Part shown: positions 28,396 to 37,830 of the stretch, piece by piece | Numbering within the stretch: position 1 is the stretch's first letter | How the letters are laid out: each line of letters begins with the position of its first letter | Position numbers and translations under genes: made by a program | From: Paraburkholderia fungorum | Lineage (GTDB): Bacteria > Pseudomonadota > Gammaproteobacteria > Burkholderiales > Burkholderiaceae | DNA: 64,000 nt | Direction of reading: 5' to 3' | NCBI RefSeq assembly: GCF_902833645.1 | Contig: NZ_CADFGE010000001.1 | Location: 1,116,001-1,180,000, forward strand | The notes under the pieces: generated by a model | Databases searched by the model: none | What the model saw: only the letters and a program-made list of their open reading frames with translations | What the model was told of the DNA's origin: nothing

Positions 28396-29550
28396 TCAGA
28401 TTTCACACAAGCGCCGGGCGCCTTCGATCAAGGTTGCATCATCTTTCGAGAAACTCAGCCGAATCAGGCCGGAATCCGTGCCGTCGGTATAAAACGCCGA
28501 CAGCGGAATCGTCGCGACCCGCGCATCGCGAATCAGGCGCAGCACGAAATCGCTATCGCTTTCGTCGGAGAAGCCGCGAAAACGCGCCAGCATGAAGAAG
28601 CTGCCTTCGCTCGGCAACAACTCGAAGCGCGATTCACGCAGCGCATGGGCGAGCAGATCGCGCTTCTTCTGATAAAACGCGGACAGACCCAGGTAGCTAT
28701 CGCGATTGGCCAGCGCATCGACGAACGCGTACTGCATCGGTGTATCGGCAGAAAACACCATGAACTGATGGACTTTGCGAATTTCGTCCATGAGTGCCGC
28801 CGGGGCAAGACAATAGCCGACACGCCAGCCCGTCACGTGATATGACTTGCCGAACGACGACACGATCACGCTGCGTTCCGCGAGTTCGGCATCGCATGCC
28901 ATGCTTTGATGTTTGGCGCCGTCGAACACCACGTGTTCGTAGACCTCGTCGGCCAGAATCACGATATCGGTATTGCGCGTCACAGCCTTCAGGCGCGCGA
29001 TGTCGGCTTCGCTGAACACCGTCGCGGTGGGGTTGTGCGGGGTGTTGATGATAATCATGCGCGTTTTCGGCGTGATCGCGGCGGCCACCTCGTCCCAGTT
29101 CACCCGAAAATCGGTGAGCGACAGTTTGATCGCAATCGGCGTCGCGCCTTGCAGGCGAACGATCGGACCGTAGCTGTCGAATGAGGGTTCGAAGTAAATC
29201 ACTTCGTCGCCGGGATGCACCAGCGCGCTGATCGTGGAATACAGGCCTTCGCTGGCGCTGGCGATCACGGTGACTTCGCTTGACGGGTCGTAGCGTACGC
29301 CGTACAGCGTCTCGACTTTGTCAGCGAGCGCTTCGCGCAACGCGGCGATGCCGGCCATCGGCGCGTACTGGTTATGACCGGCGCGCATGGCTTGCGCGAC
29401 ACCTTCGACCAATTTTGCGTCGGGCGCGAAATTCGGCGCGCCTTGCGACAGGTTCAGCGCATCGTGCTGTGCGGCCAGTTGGCCGATCACGGTAAAAATC
29501 GTCGTGCCTACGTCAGGCAGTTTCGAGCGGGCTTGCATGGCGCTCTGCAT
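28396..29550 (-). CDS. PLP-dependent aminotransferase, YbdL/methionine type
   Basis: A 384-residue class I/II aminotransferase of fold type I. NTPHNPTATVFSEADI carries the Asn of the cofactor site, ILADEVYEHVVFDG the Asp/Tyr, SSFGKSYHVTGWRVGY the Schiff-base lysine and LIRLSFSK the substrate-binding Arg. The N-terminal NLSQGAPNFAPDAKLVEGV resembles E. coli YbdL, which prefers methionine, and kynurenine/glutamine transaminase K relatives. It is upstream of a solute-binding protein gene, so uptake and transamination of the same amino acid is a reasonable inference. Confidence 0.88.
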   Translation of the reverse strand: MQSAMQARSKLPDVGTTIFTVIGQLAAQHDALNLSQGAPNFAPDAKLVEGVAQAMRAGHNQYAPMAGIAALREALADKVETLYGVRYDPSSEVTVIASASEGLYSTISALVHPGDEVIYFEPSFDSYGPIVRLQGATPIAIKLSLTDFRVNWDEVAAAITPKTRMIIINTPHNPTATVFSEADIARLKAVTRNTDIVILADEVYEHVVFDGAKHQSMACDAELAERSVIVSSFGKSYHVTGWRVGYCLAPAALMDEIRKVHQFMVFSADTPMQYAFVDALANRDSYLGLSAFYQKKRDLLAHALRESRFELLPSEGSFFMLARFRGFSDESDSDFVLRLIRDARVATIPLSAFYTDGTDSGLIRLSFSKDDATLIEGARRLCEI

Positions 29551-29775
29551 AAGGCGTTCTCCCTTTCTCCATCCGGTTTGATGGATTAGGCATCAGCCAA
29601 AGAACCGTCACAATCGAAACTTTGTCATGCGCGGCATGCGTTTACGTCATGGCTCGCGCAATACGGCGCTGGGGCGGCCTATGGCAATGAATTCGGGGGT
29701 TTAGCGGAAGAAAATGCAGCGCGCAGCAAGCGCGCAAAACAGCCGAGGTATGACGTAATGTGATGCGAGAGTAAC

Positions 29776-29799
29776 GGCTGCGACCGGGCGGTCGCAGCC
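29776..29799 (-). terminator. Strong GC-rich hairpin downstream of dbpA
   Basis: GGCTGCGACC (29776-29785) pairs perfectly with GGTCGCAGCC (29790-29799) over a GGGC loop, 21 bases past the dbpA stop. No T-run follows on the minus strand, so it may stabilise the mRNA 3' end or act with Rho instead of being a classic terminator. The rest of the 270-base spacer shows nothing clear. Confidence 0.55.
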
Positions 29800-29820
29800 G
29801 GCTAGCTGACTAACCGACGC

Positions 29821-31224
29821 TCAGGCGTCGTCCATCATGCGGACTTTGACTTTCTTGCCCTTCACCTTGCCGGCGCTGAGCTTACGCAGCGCGTCGCGCG
29901 CGATGCTGCGCTCCACGGCCACATAGGTCGACATTTCGGTCACGTTGATCTTGCCGATCTGCGAACCGGCGAAGCCGGCTTCGCCGGTCAGCGCGCCGAG
30001 CACGTCGCCGGGACGAATCTTTTCCTTGCGGCCGCCGAGAATCTGCAGCGTTTCCATCGGCGGCAGCAGGCGTTCATTGCTCGCGGGCTTGAGGTCGGCC
30101 AGCTTGTGCCACTCCACTTCCCGCTTTTGCGCCTGTTCGAGACTGCCCACGCGGCCCATCTCGTTCATGCTGGCGAGACTGAGCGCCCAACCTTCCTGAT
30201 CGGCGCGCCCCGTGCGGCCAATGCGGTGCACATGGACTTCCGGGTCCGGCGTCACGTCGACGTTGATCACCGCTTCGAGCTCCGCAATGTCGAGGCCGCG
30301 CGAGGCGACGTCGGTGGCGACCAGCACGGAGCAACTGCGGTTTGCGAACTGGATCAGCACCTGATCGCGTTCACGCTGATCGAGTTCGCCGTGCAGCGCG
30401 AGCGCATGAAAACCCTGCGCGCGCAGCACGTCGAGCAGATCGCGGCATTGCTGCTTGGTGTTGCAGAACGCCAGCGTGCTCACCGGACGATAGTGATTCA
30501 GCAACAGCCCCACCGCATGCAGACGCTGATCCTCAGTAACTTCATAGAAGCGCTGACGAATCTTGGTATTGTCGTGCCGCTCGGCGAGTTTCACTTCCTT
30601 CGGATTGCGCAGGAATTGCTGGCTCAGCTTGACGATGCCGTCGGGGTACGTGGCGGAAAACAGCAGCGTTTGCCGCTCTTTCGGGCATTGCTTCACGACG
30701 GTCGCGATGTCGTCGAAGAAACCCATGTCGAGCATGCGGTCCGCTTCGTCGAGCACCAGCGTATTGAGCGATTGCAACGGCAGGCTGCCACGCTCGAGGT
30801 GATCCATGATCCGGCCCGGCGTGCCGACCACGATGTGCGCACCGTGTTCGAGGCTGGCGGTTTGCGGACGCATCGGCGTACCGCCGCACAGCGTCAGCAC
30901 CTTGATGTTTTCCTCGGCGCGCGCCAGACGGCGGATTTCCTGCGTGACCTGATCGGCGAGTTCGCGTGTCGGGCACAGCACCATCGCCTGCACGGCGAAG
31001 TTGCGCACGTCGAGGCGGTTGAGCAGCGCCAGCGAAAACGCCGCGGTCTTGCCGCTGCCGGTTTTCGCCTGGGCGATCAGATCGTTGCCGGCGAGCGCGA
31101 TCGGCAGGCTTGCGGCCTGAATCGGCGTCATCTCGACGTAGCCGAGCTGCGTCAGATTGGCGAGCGTCGCGGGCGGTAGCGGTAGCTGGCTAAACGGCGC
31201 GCCGGCTTGAGTGGGAGTGTTCAT
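29821..31224 (-). CDS. dbpA: ATP-dependent RNA helicase, DbpA type
   Basis: A 467-residue DEAD-box helicase. It has the Q motif (GYVEMTPIQAASLP), Walker A AKTGSGKT, PTRELADQ, VGTPGRI, DEAD in LVLDEADRMLDMG, SAT, and the C-terminal HRIGRTGRA. The final about 75 residues (MGRKEKIRPGDVLGAL-type, here GGRKEKIRPGDVLGALTGEA) are the DbpA RNA-binding domain. That domain targets hairpin 92 of 23S rRNA in 50S assembly. The ATG at 31224 is chosen; the frame runs upstream to 31398 through a repetitive Leu/Arg/Ser stretch. A small zinc-ribbon gene lies 62 bases upstream. Confidence 0.93.
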   Translation of the reverse strand: MNTPTQAGAPFSQLPLPPATLANLTQLGYVEMTPIQAASLPIALAGNDLIAQAKTGSGKTAAFSLALLNRLDVRNFAVQAMVLCPTRELADQVTQEIRRLARAEENIKVLTLCGGTPMRPQTASLEHGAHIVVGTPGRIMDHLERGSLPLQSLNTLVLDEADRMLDMGFFDDIATVVKQCPKERQTLLFSATYPDGIVKLSQQFLRNPKEVKLAERHDNTKIRQRFYEVTEDQRLHAVGLLLNHYRPVSTLAFCNTKQQCRDLLDVLRAQGFHALALHGELDQRERDQVLIQFANRSCSVLVATDVASRGLDIAELEAVINVDVTPDPEVHVHRIGRTGRADQEGWALSLASMNEMGRVGSLEQAQKREVEWHKLADLKPASNERLLPPMETLQILGGRKEKIRPGDVLGALTGEAGFAGSQIGKINVTEMSTYVAVERSIARDALRKLSAGKVKGKKVKVRMMDDA

Positions 31225-31286
31225 AGGGTGAGGGCTCGCTATCGACTGAAGAGGCTGAAGAGACCGAAGGGACCGAAGGCCAGGGA

Positions 31287-31487
31287 CTATTCGGCCATCG
31301 GGCCGGTGGCGGGCCGGCCTTCGATCTGCTCGTACAGCACTGAGCCATCTTCGCCGTCGAACCGTTCGACGTAATTGCGCGCGCCGCACATCGGGCAACG
31401 GAACAGAAGTCCCTGCCCTTCATTCTTGATGACGACGTCCGACATTTCCCACTGCTCGCCGCAGGGCTGGTTTCTACAGGTAAACAC
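31287..31487 (-). CDS. Small zinc-ribbon-like protein
   Basis: A 66-residue protein beginning MFTCRNQPCGEQWEM. Cys4 and Cys9 plus the CPMC pair at 31-34 (LLFRCPMCGARNYV) form a four-cysteine set typical of a zinc ribbon. The tail is acidic. It is in the same direction as dbpA, 62 bases upstream, so they may share a transcript. I do not recognise a named family. The paired cysteines and clean reading frame argue that it is a real gene. Confidence 0.7.
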   Translation of the reverse strand: MFTCRNQPCGEQWEMSDVVIKNEGQGLLFRCPMCGARNYVERFDGEDGSVLYEQIEGRPATGPMAE

Positions 31488-31598
31488 GTTGATTCTCCAA
31501 CAGGATTCGATTGTTTATTGGGCGAGCCGGATCAATGGCCCAGCCGTGAATGCCGTCACTGCCATGGTCAGCGCCGCCGTCAGCACAGGCCGAGCGCT

Positions 31599-32030
31599 TC
31601 AACCCAGATGCGTATGCCGCACCCGCGTCGCGCTCACGTCCATCTCGTTGAGACCCTGGACGATGCCGCAGTCTTCAACGGCCTGTTCGCCATGGCATTG
31701 CTCGCGCAGCGTGGTCAGTTGCACTTTCAGTTGCTTCAGTTCTTCGATACGCGTGTCGACGTGCGCAATGTGCTCGTCGATCAGGGCATTGATGCTGCCG
31801 CAGCCATCCGCCGGTGCGTCCGTCAGACGCAGCAATGCACGGATTTCGTCATGGGTCATGTCGAGCGCGCGGCAATTGCGGATGAAGCGCAGGCGTTCGA
31901 CGTGCTTCGCCGTATAGCTGCGGTAATTGGCCTCGGTGCGCTCCGCTTCGGGCAACAGGCCCTCTTTTTCGTAGAAACGGATGGTTTCGGTCGTGCAATG
32001 GGCGATTTTCGCCAGTTCGCCTATTTTCAT
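31599..32030 (-). CDS. cadR: MerR-family Cd(II)/Pb(II)-responsive regulator CadR
   Basis: CadR activates the divergent efflux ATPase gene when it binds cadmium, lead or zinc. The 143-residue protein starts MKIGELAKIAHCTTETIRFYEKEGLL, the MerR helix-turn-helix. Cys77 (DGCGS), Cys112 and Cys121 correspond to the three metal-binding cysteines of CadR. The C-terminus contains RHTH, like the His-rich tail of Pseudomonas CadR but short. The ATG at 32030 has GGGAGGG upstream. The long in-frame extension to 32312 overlaps the efflux gene and is not used. Confidence 0.93.
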   Translation of the reverse strand: MKIGELAKIAHCTTETIRFYEKEGLLPEAERTEANYRSYTAKHVERLRFIRNCRALDMTHDEIRALLRLTDAPADGCGSINALIDEHIAHVDTRIEELKQLKVQLTTLREQCHGEQAVEDCGIVQGLNEMDVSATRVRHTHLG

Positions 32031-32050
32031 GGACCCTCCCGATTGCGGCC

Positions 32051-32082
32051 TTGACCTTGTAGTGGCTTCAAGGTGTTTACTA
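32051..32082 (+). promoter_or_regulatory. CadR operator within the cadA promoter
   Basis: TTGACC (-35, 32051-32056) and a TTTACT/TTACTA -10 (from 32076) are separated by 19-20 bases, the long spacer typical of MerR-controlled promoters. The spacer holds the dyad ACCTTG (32054-32059)/CAAGGT (32069-32074), a match to the metal-responsive MerR operator. It is 37 bases before the cadA ATG. Confidence 0.88.
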
Positions 32083-32110
32083 GACCACAAATCGAACCAG
32101 GAAGCCAGCC

Positions 32111-34447
32111 ATGCCACACGCCGACCTCGCCGAAGCAGATCGCCCGGAACAAGCCAAAGCCTGTGCCCACGGGCACGAAGGGCATGCTCACGAGCATTTG
32201 GAGGACGACGCTCACGACCGGGAAGCGCACCGCCATGGTCATGCGCATGCTCATCAAGCCCACCGGCACGCCGAAGCAGGCTGCTGCGGCACGGCGCACG
32301 CGGCTGCCGCACCGGTCAAGCTCCCGCAATCGGAAGCCGTCGGCAACGACCGGCGCACCGCAATCCGCATCATGCAGATGGATTGTCCGACTGAAGAGGC
32401 GCTGATCCGCAAGAAGTTCAGCCGGATGCCGCAAGTGCGCAGCATGGACTTCAACCTGATGCAGCGGGTGCTCACCGTCGTGCACGCGCCGGACGCACTG
32501 GAAACGATCCTCGCCGCAATCCGTTCGCTCGACTTCACGCCTGAACTGGCGGACGCGAACCCGGCCGCGGCAGCCGCCGCTCCTCAAGCGCCGTCCAAAC
32601 CGTGGTGGCCGCTGGCGCTCGCCGGTGTCGCCGCGGTGGGCTCAGAGGCGGCCAGTTGGCTTGGCGCCTCCACCTGGCTGGCTGCGGGTCTGGCGATCCT
32701 CGCGATCGCCGCCTGCGGCCTCACGACGTACAGAAAGGGCTGGGTGGCGATCCGCAACGGCAACCTGAACATCAATGCGTTGATGAGCATTGCGGTGACC
32801 GGCGCGCTGGTCCTCCAGCAATGGCCGGAAGCCGCAATGGTGATGGTGCTCTTCACGATCGCCGAACTGATCGAGGCGAAATCGCTGGACCGCGCCCGCA
32901 ACGCCATCAAAGGGCTGATGCAACTCACGCCCGAACAGGCCAGCGTGCAGCAGGCCGACGGCAACTGGCAGCTCACGGACCTCAAGTCGATCGCGCCCGG
33001 CGCAGTGGTACGCGTGAAGCCGGGTGAGCGGATTGCGCTCGACGGTGAAATCGTCGCGGGCCGTTCGAGCGTCGATCAGGCGCCGATCACCGGCGAAAGC
33101 CTGCCGGTCGACAAGACCGTGGGCGACGCCGTGTTCGCCGGCACGATCAACCAGGCCGGCTCGTTCGACTACCTCGTCACGGCCGCCGCCAGCAACACGA
33201 CGCTCGCACGCATCATTCACGCGGTCGAGGAAGCGCAAGGCACCAAGGCGCCGACCCAGCGTTTCGTCGATCAGTTCGCCCGCGTCTATACGCCGATCGT
33301 ATTCGCGGCCGCACTCGCGGTAGCGGTGTTGCCGCCGTTGCTGTTCGGCGGACAGTGGCACGAATGGGTCTACAAGGCACTCGTGATGCTGGTGATCGCC
33401 TGTCCGTGCGCGCTGGTGATCTCGACACCGGTCACGATCGTCAGCGGCCTCGCGGCTGCCGCGCGTAAGGGCATCCTGATCAAAGGCGGCGCCTACCTCG
33501 AGCAGGGCCGCAAGCTGAGCCGGCTCGCGCTCGACAAAACCGGCACGCTCACGCACGGCAAACCCGTGCAAACCGAGTTCGAGATCCTCGCCGACGTCGA
33601 GGTCGTGCGTTGCCGGACACTCGCCGCCAGCCTGGCGGGCCGTTCGGATCATCCGGTGTCGATGGCAATCGCCGCAGCGGCAAAAAACGACAGCGTCACC
33701 CGTGCCACGGTCGATGCCTTCGAGGCACTCGCAGGCCGTGGCGTGCGTGGCGAAATCGACGGCTTGCCGTACTGGCTCGGCAATCATCGGCTGGTCGAAG
33801 AGCTCGGGCGCTGTTCGGCGTCGCTCGAAGCGCGGCTGGACACGCTCGAAGCACAAGGCAAAACCGTCGTGATGCTGGTGGACGCTGAACGCGTGCTCGC
33901 GCTATTTGCCGTCGCCGATACGGTGAAGGACACGAGCCGCGCCGCCATTACCGAATTGCAGCGCCTCGGCGTGCATGCCGCCATGCTCACCGGCGACAAC
34001 CCGCACACGGCTGCCGCGATCGCGCAGCAAGTCGGCATCGAGGAAGCGCGCGGCAATCAGTTGCCCGAGGACAAGCTGAACGCCGTGGACGGCTGGTCGA
34101 AAAACGGCGCGACGGTCGGCATGGTTGGCGACGGCATCAACGACGCCCCCGCGCTCGCGCGTGCCGATATTGGTTTCGCAATGGGCGCAATGGGCACCGA
34201 CACCGCGATCGAAACCGCCGACGTCGCCTTGATGGACGACGATCTGCGCAAGATTCCGCAGTTCATCCGTCTCTCGAAGGCGACGCATTCGGTGCTGGTG
34301 CAGAACATCACACTGGCGCTCGGCATCAAGAGTGTGTTCCTCGTGCTGACGGTGATGGGTCTGGGCACGATGTGGATGGCCGTCTTCGCGGATGTGGGCG
34401 CGAGTCTGCTGGTGGTAGCGAACGGTTTGCGGCTGCTGCGCAAATAG
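32111..34447 (+). CDS. cadA: Heavy-metal (Cd/Zn/Pb) efflux P-type ATPase
   Basis: This inner-membrane P1B-ATPase exports divalent soft metals. Residues 1-65 are exceptionally His-rich (HGHEGHAHEH, HRHGHAHAHQAH) with a CC pair, a likely metal-buffering tail. A heavy-metal-associated domain follows, with DCPTEE at 91-96 replacing the usual CxxC by a single cysteine. The ATPase core shows TGES (327-330), the CPC transport motif (431-433), phospho-acceptor Asp475 in DKTGTLTHGKP, and MVGDGINDAPALA. AGGAAG precedes the ATG. It diverges from cadR, which controls it through the operator in between. Confidence 0.94.
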   Translation: MPHADLAEADRPEQAKACAHGHEGHAHEHLEDDAHDREAHRHGHAHAHQAHRHAEAGCCGTAHAAAAPVKLPQSEAVGNDRRTAIRIMQMDCPTEEALIRKKFSRMPQVRSMDFNLMQRVLTVVHAPDALETILAAIRSLDFTPELADANPAAAAAAPQAPSKPWWPLALAGVAAVGSEAASWLGASTWLAAGLAILAIAACGLTTYRKGWVAIRNGNLNINALMSIAVTGALVLQQWPEAAMVMVLFTIAELIEAKSLDRARNAIKGLMQLTPEQASVQQADGNWQLTDLKSIAPGAVVRVKPGERIALDGEIVAGRSSVDQAPITGESLPVDKTVGDAVFAGTINQAGSFDYLVTAAASNTTLARIIHAVEEAQGTKAPTQRFVDQFARVYTPIVFAAALAVAVLPPLLFGGQWHEWVYKALVMLVIACPCALVISTPVTIVSGLAAAARKGILIKGGAYLEQGRKLSRLALDKTGTLTHGKPVQTEFEILADVEVVRCRTLAASLAGRSDHPVSMAIAAAAKNDSVTRATVDAFEALAGRGVRGEIDGLPYWLGNHRLVEELGRCSASLEARLDTLEAQGKTVVMLVDAERVLALFAVADTVKDTSRAAITELQRLGVHAAMLTGDNPHTAAAIAQQVGIEEARGNQLPEDKLNAVDGWSKNGATVGMVGDGINDAPALARADIGFAMGAMGTDTAIETADVALMDDDLRKIPQFIRLSKATHSVLVQNITLALGIKSVFLVLTVMGLGTMWMAVFADVGASLLVVANGLRLLRK

Positions 34448-34460
34448 CGCGAGGCTCGCT

Positions 34461-35504
34461 TCAGTGCGCAGACGAACGGTCACCCGTGAGCGGGTGCGTG
34501 CCAGGCGCGGCCTTCAATGTCTCGGAAGGCCGCATGCCGAACAGCTTCCGGTAATCGGTCGCGAACTGGCTCAGATGCCAGAAACCCCACGCCGCGGCGA
34601 CATCCTGCACCGAACGTGATGCAAGCGACGCATTACACAAATCGCGCCGCGCGCCGTTCAGGCGAATCGTCCGCAAATAGGTGGCGGGCGCCATTCCCAG
34701 CACATCCTGAAAGCAGTATTGCAACGTGCGACGACTCACATGCAAACGCTCGCACAACTCCGGCACGTTGATCGCGCGGTCGCGATGAGCCAGCACATAC
34801 TCTCGCGCCTCCGACACGATCGACTGACGGCGCCCACGCGTGGGCATTTCAATCAGTTCATCGGACGGTAACGCGCCGACGTCGAACAACGAAGCCAGCA
34901 CCGACGCCTGCAAATTATTGCGCGCGAACGCGGACAGTGGCGCACCGCTCGCCGCGCCGTCATCGAGAAGCTGCCGCAGCGAGGCGCACAGACGCGCCTT
35001 ACGAGCCGTGCCGATCGACACGATTTCCATGTCCGGCAAACGATCGGCCAAACCGACGCGTTCGACTTCGGCCGCATATCGGCGCAGCACCTCACCCTTC
35101 ACCACCACGCCGAAAATCTCGTAACCCGCCGAGGTCAGTAATTCGAATTCGATACCGCCCGGACGAACGGCGAGCGCATCGTCCGCGATAACCTGCCCGT
35201 CGATCCGACCGGAACCCTCGGGGCACATTGGAATGCCGAACCAGTAGGCGTCCTTCTGCACCTCGCAGGTTTGCCGCAGCGTATGGCTCGTGGTTTCGAC
35301 GAACACCTGCATGTGATCGACACACAGCTCCGTCAAACCGCCGACGAAGCGGCCCGCCGTCAGTTGGTCGTAGGTCTGGTTCCAGCCGTGGAGATTGCGA
35401 GCCTGTTCGTCGGCGTCATAAGCGACGCGGGTCTGCACGCAAAAACTCGGCTGTTGCGCATGTGCCGATGCTGTCTGGCTGTCGTTGCGGAATTCAATCG
35501 TCAT
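34461..35504 (-). CDS. EutR-like AraC-family regulator of ethanolamine use
   Basis: A 347-residue regulator with a C-terminal AraC double helix-turn-helix (about residues 240-335; INVPELCERLHVSRRTLQYC and VQDVAAAWGFWHLSQFATDY). The last pattern, a W-G-F-W-H-L-S-Q-F run, is typical of EutR-like and FeaR-like members. The ATG at 35504 is the first sensible start; the longer frame to 35567 adds a hydrophobic leader. It diverges from the aldehyde dehydrogenase gene and lies in the same cluster as eat-eutBC, so sensing ethanolamine is the likely role. Confidence 0.85.
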   Translation of the reverse strand: MTIEFRNDSQTASAHAQQPSFCVQTRVAYDADEQARNLHGWNQTYDQLTAGRFVGGLTELCVDHMQVFVETTSHTLRQTCEVQKDAYWFGIPMCPEGSGRIDGQVIADDALAVRPGGIEFELLTSAGYEIFGVVVKGEVLRRYAAEVERVGLADRLPDMEIVSIGTARKARLCASLRQLLDDGAASGAPLSAFARNNLQASVLASLFDVGALPSDELIEMPTRGRRQSIVSEAREYVLAHRDRAINVPELCERLHVSRRTLQYCFQDVLGMAPATYLRTIRLNGARRDLCNASLASRSVQDVAAAWGFWHLSQFATDYRKLFGMRPSETLKAAPGTHPLTGDRSSAH

Positions 35505-35622
35505 ACCGGATCTGCGAAAACGAAGTATCGAGGCGAGAAGGAAGGCAATTCCCATGCCGAACGGCATTGCCGCTTTGGTTCCTTCTCACTTTGCCATGAT
35601 CTCGCAAACCGGTGCTCACAAC

Positions 35623-35641
35623 CTGTTCAATTTCTGAACAG
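35623..35641. promoter_or_regulatory. Perfect palindrome in the eut divergent control region
   Basis: CTGTTCA-ATTTC-TGAACAG is a 7-bp perfect inverted repeat with a 5-base centre. It lies midway in the 339-base gap between the AraC-type regulator (start 35504) and the aldehyde dehydrogenase (start 35844). It is a candidate operator for that divergon. No other clear element was seen in the gap, and no sigma54 GG-N10-GC match was convincing. Confidence 0.5.
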
Positions 35642-35843
35642 CGCTGCGCACACTGGTCAGAAACGAAACGTTCATTCCTCCGCACCCTGATCCGCGCTGC
35701 GAGCCGCAGCCTCGCAGACGTGCCTGCTGCGCGTGCACCACTCACCAGCGCGGTGCATTGGCACAGTTCTGGCTCTAGCCTCTCGCGGCCAAGCGAAATA
35801 TCGCGCCGAATATAGCCCATTCAATCATGTGAGGAGCACACAG

Positions 35844-37364
35844 ATGAATCACGCAGAGATGCAGTTTCTGACTACCGAATTCCCGTACAAAAAGCAGTAT
35901 GCGAATTTTATCGGCGGCGAATGGGTGAAGCCCGTGGGCGGCGAGTACTTCGACAACATATCGCCGATCACCGGTGAGCCGTTCACGTCGATCCCGCGCT
36001 CACGCGAAGCCGACATCGAACTCGCGCTCGACGCCGCGCATCGCGCGAAAACAGCGTGGGGTAAAACGTCGACCACCGAACGCGCGAACATCCTGAACCG
36101 TATCGCCGATCGGATGGAAGCGAATCTCCAACGCATCGCCGTGGCCGAGACGATCGACAACGGCAAGCCGCTGCGCGAAACGATGGCTGCGGATATCCCG
36201 CTCGCCATCGATCATTTCCGCTATTTCGCCGGCGCCGTGCGTGCGCAGGAAGGCGGCATCTCCGAGATCGACCACGACACCGTCGCGTATCACTTTCACG
36301 AACCGCTCGGTGTGGTCGGCCAGATCATTCCGTGGAATTTCCCGATCCTGATGGCAGTGTGGAAGCTCGCACCCGCATTGGCTGCCGGCAACTGCGTCGT
36401 GCTGAAGCCGGCCGAGCAAACACCGGCCTCGATTCTCGTGCTGCTCGAACTGATCCACGATCTGCTGCCGCCGGGCGTGCTGAACGTGGTGAACGGCTTC
36501 GGCCTCGAAGCCGGCAAACCGCTCGCGTCGAACAAGCGCATCGCGAAGATCGCTTTCACGGGTGAGACGACCACGGGTCGCCTGATCATGCAGTACGCAA
36601 GCCAGAACATCATTCCGGTGACGCTGGAACTCGGTGGCAAGAGCCCGAACATTTTCTTCGCCGACGTGATGAACGAAGACGACAGCTATTTCGACAAGGC
36701 GCTCGAAGGCTTCACGATGTTCGCGCTGAATCAGGGCGAAGTGTGCACGTGCCCGTCACGTGTGTTGATCGACGAAAAGATTTACGACCGCTTCATGGAA
36801 CGCGCATTGAAGCGCGTGGCGGCAATCACGCAAGGCCATCCGCTCGACACGAAAACGATGATCGGTGCGCAAGCCTCGCAGGAACAGCTGGAAAAAATCC
36901 TCTCGTACGTGGATCTCGGCAAGCAGGAAGGCGCGGAATGTCTCATCGGCGGCGAGCGCAATACGCTCGGCGGCGAACTGAGCAAGGGATACTACGTGAA
37001 GCCGACCGTGTTCCGCGGCCACAACAAGATGCGCATCTTCCAGGAAGAAATCTTCGGCCCGGTCGTTTCCGTGACGACCTTCAAGAATGAAGACGAAGCG
37101 CTCGAGATCGCCAACGATACGCTCTATGGCCTGGGCGCCGGCGTATGGACGCGTGACGGCACGCGTGCCTATCGTTTCGGCCGGCAAATCCAGGCGGGTC
37201 GCGTGTGGACCAACTGTTATCACGCGTATCCGGCGCATGCCGCGTTCGGTGGCTACAAGCAATCGGGCATTGGCCGCGAAAATCACAAGATGATGCTCGA
37301 CCACTATCAGCAGACCAAGAACCTGCTGGTCAGCTATAGCGACAAGCCGCTTGGTTTCTTCTAA
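35844..37364 (+). CDS. NAD-dependent acetaldehyde dehydrogenase, ExaC type
   Basis: The enzyme oxidises aldehydes, probably the acetaldehyde made by ethanolamine ammonia-lyase, to the acid. The 506-residue protein has the proton-abstracting Glu in [13 protein letters not shown] and the nucleophile Cys in [11 protein letters not shown], the distinctive double-Cys variant of ExaC/AldB dehydrogenases. [12 protein letters not shown] is the cofactor-binding helix. GAGGAG lies 9 bases before the ATG. A DUF779 gene follows 65 bases downstream, as is usual for this subgroup. It diverges from the EutR-like regulator. Confidence 0.92.
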   Translation: MNHAEMQFLTTEFPYKKQYANFIGGEWVKPVGGEYFDNISPITGEPFTSIPRSREADIELALDAAHRAKTAWGKTSTTERANILNRIADRMEANLQRIAVAETIDNGKPLRETMAADIPLAIDHFRYFAGAVRAQEGGISEIDHDTVAYHFHEPLGVVGQIIPWNFPILMAVWKLAPALAAGNCVVLKPAEQTPASILVLLELIHDLLPPGVLNVVNGFGLEAGKPLASNKRIAKIAFTGETTTGRLIMQYASQNIIPVTLELGGKSPNIFFADVMNEDDSYFDKALEGFTMFALNQGEVCTCPSRVLIDEKIYDRFMERALKRVAAITQGHPLDTKTMIGAQASQEQLEKILSYVDLGKQEGAECLIGGERNTLGGELSKGYYVKPTVFRGHNKMRIFQEEIFGPVVSVTTFKNEDEALEIANDTLYGLGAGVWTRDGTRAYRFGRQIQAGRVWTNCYHAYPAHAAFGGYKQSGIGRENHKMMLDHYQQTKNLLVSYSDKPLGFF

Positions 37365-37429
37365 GCGGTAACGACTCTGTCCGGGCGGGCCGCATTGCGC
37401 GGCTCGCTATTTTTCAGCGAGGACATGTG

Positions 37430-37825
37430 ATGGCTGATGTGAAGGAAGTGGCTCGCGTGATCGCCACGCCTGCCGCGATCGAATTGATCGGGAAGCTACG
37501 CGCTGAACATGGGGCGGTGCTATTTCACCAATCCGGCGGATGCTGCGACGGCAGCGCACCGATGATGTTCCCTCAGGGCGAGTTCATGGTCGGTTCGTCC
37601 GATGTGAAGCTCGGCGCGATTGCCGGTGTGCCGTTCTACATGAGCGAGTCGCAGTTCGAATACTGGCAGCACACACAATTGATCATCGACGCGGTGCCCG
37701 GCAATGGCGGGATGTTCTCTTTGGAACGGCCGAGTGGCTTGCGATTTTTGACGCGCTCGCGGCTCTTCGAGGACGCTGAGAATGCGTGGCTCGAAGCGCA
37801 TCCGGTGGAGCGGGTGGGTGCCTAG
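37430..37825 (+). CDS. DUF779 protein, aldehyde-dehydrogenase associated
   Basis: A 131-residue protein of DUF779. It has the family core HGAVLFHQSGGCCDGSAPMM, FYMSESQFEYWQHTQLIIDA and RPSGLRFLTRSRLF. The paired CC suggests a metal or redox site. The function is not established. It accompanies ExaC-like dehydrogenase genes in many proteobacteria, as here. The ATG at 37430 with AGGA upstream is chosen over an overlapping GTG one codon earlier. It is convergent with eutC, 5 bases apart. Confidence 0.88.
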   Translation: MADVKEVARVIATPAAIELIGKLRAEHGAVLFHQSGGCCDGSAPMMFPQGEFMVGSSDVKLGAIAGVPFYMSESQFEYWQHTQLIIDAVPGNGGMFSLERPSGLRFLTRSRLFEDAENAWLEAHPVERVGA

Positions 37826-37830
37826 CGTTT

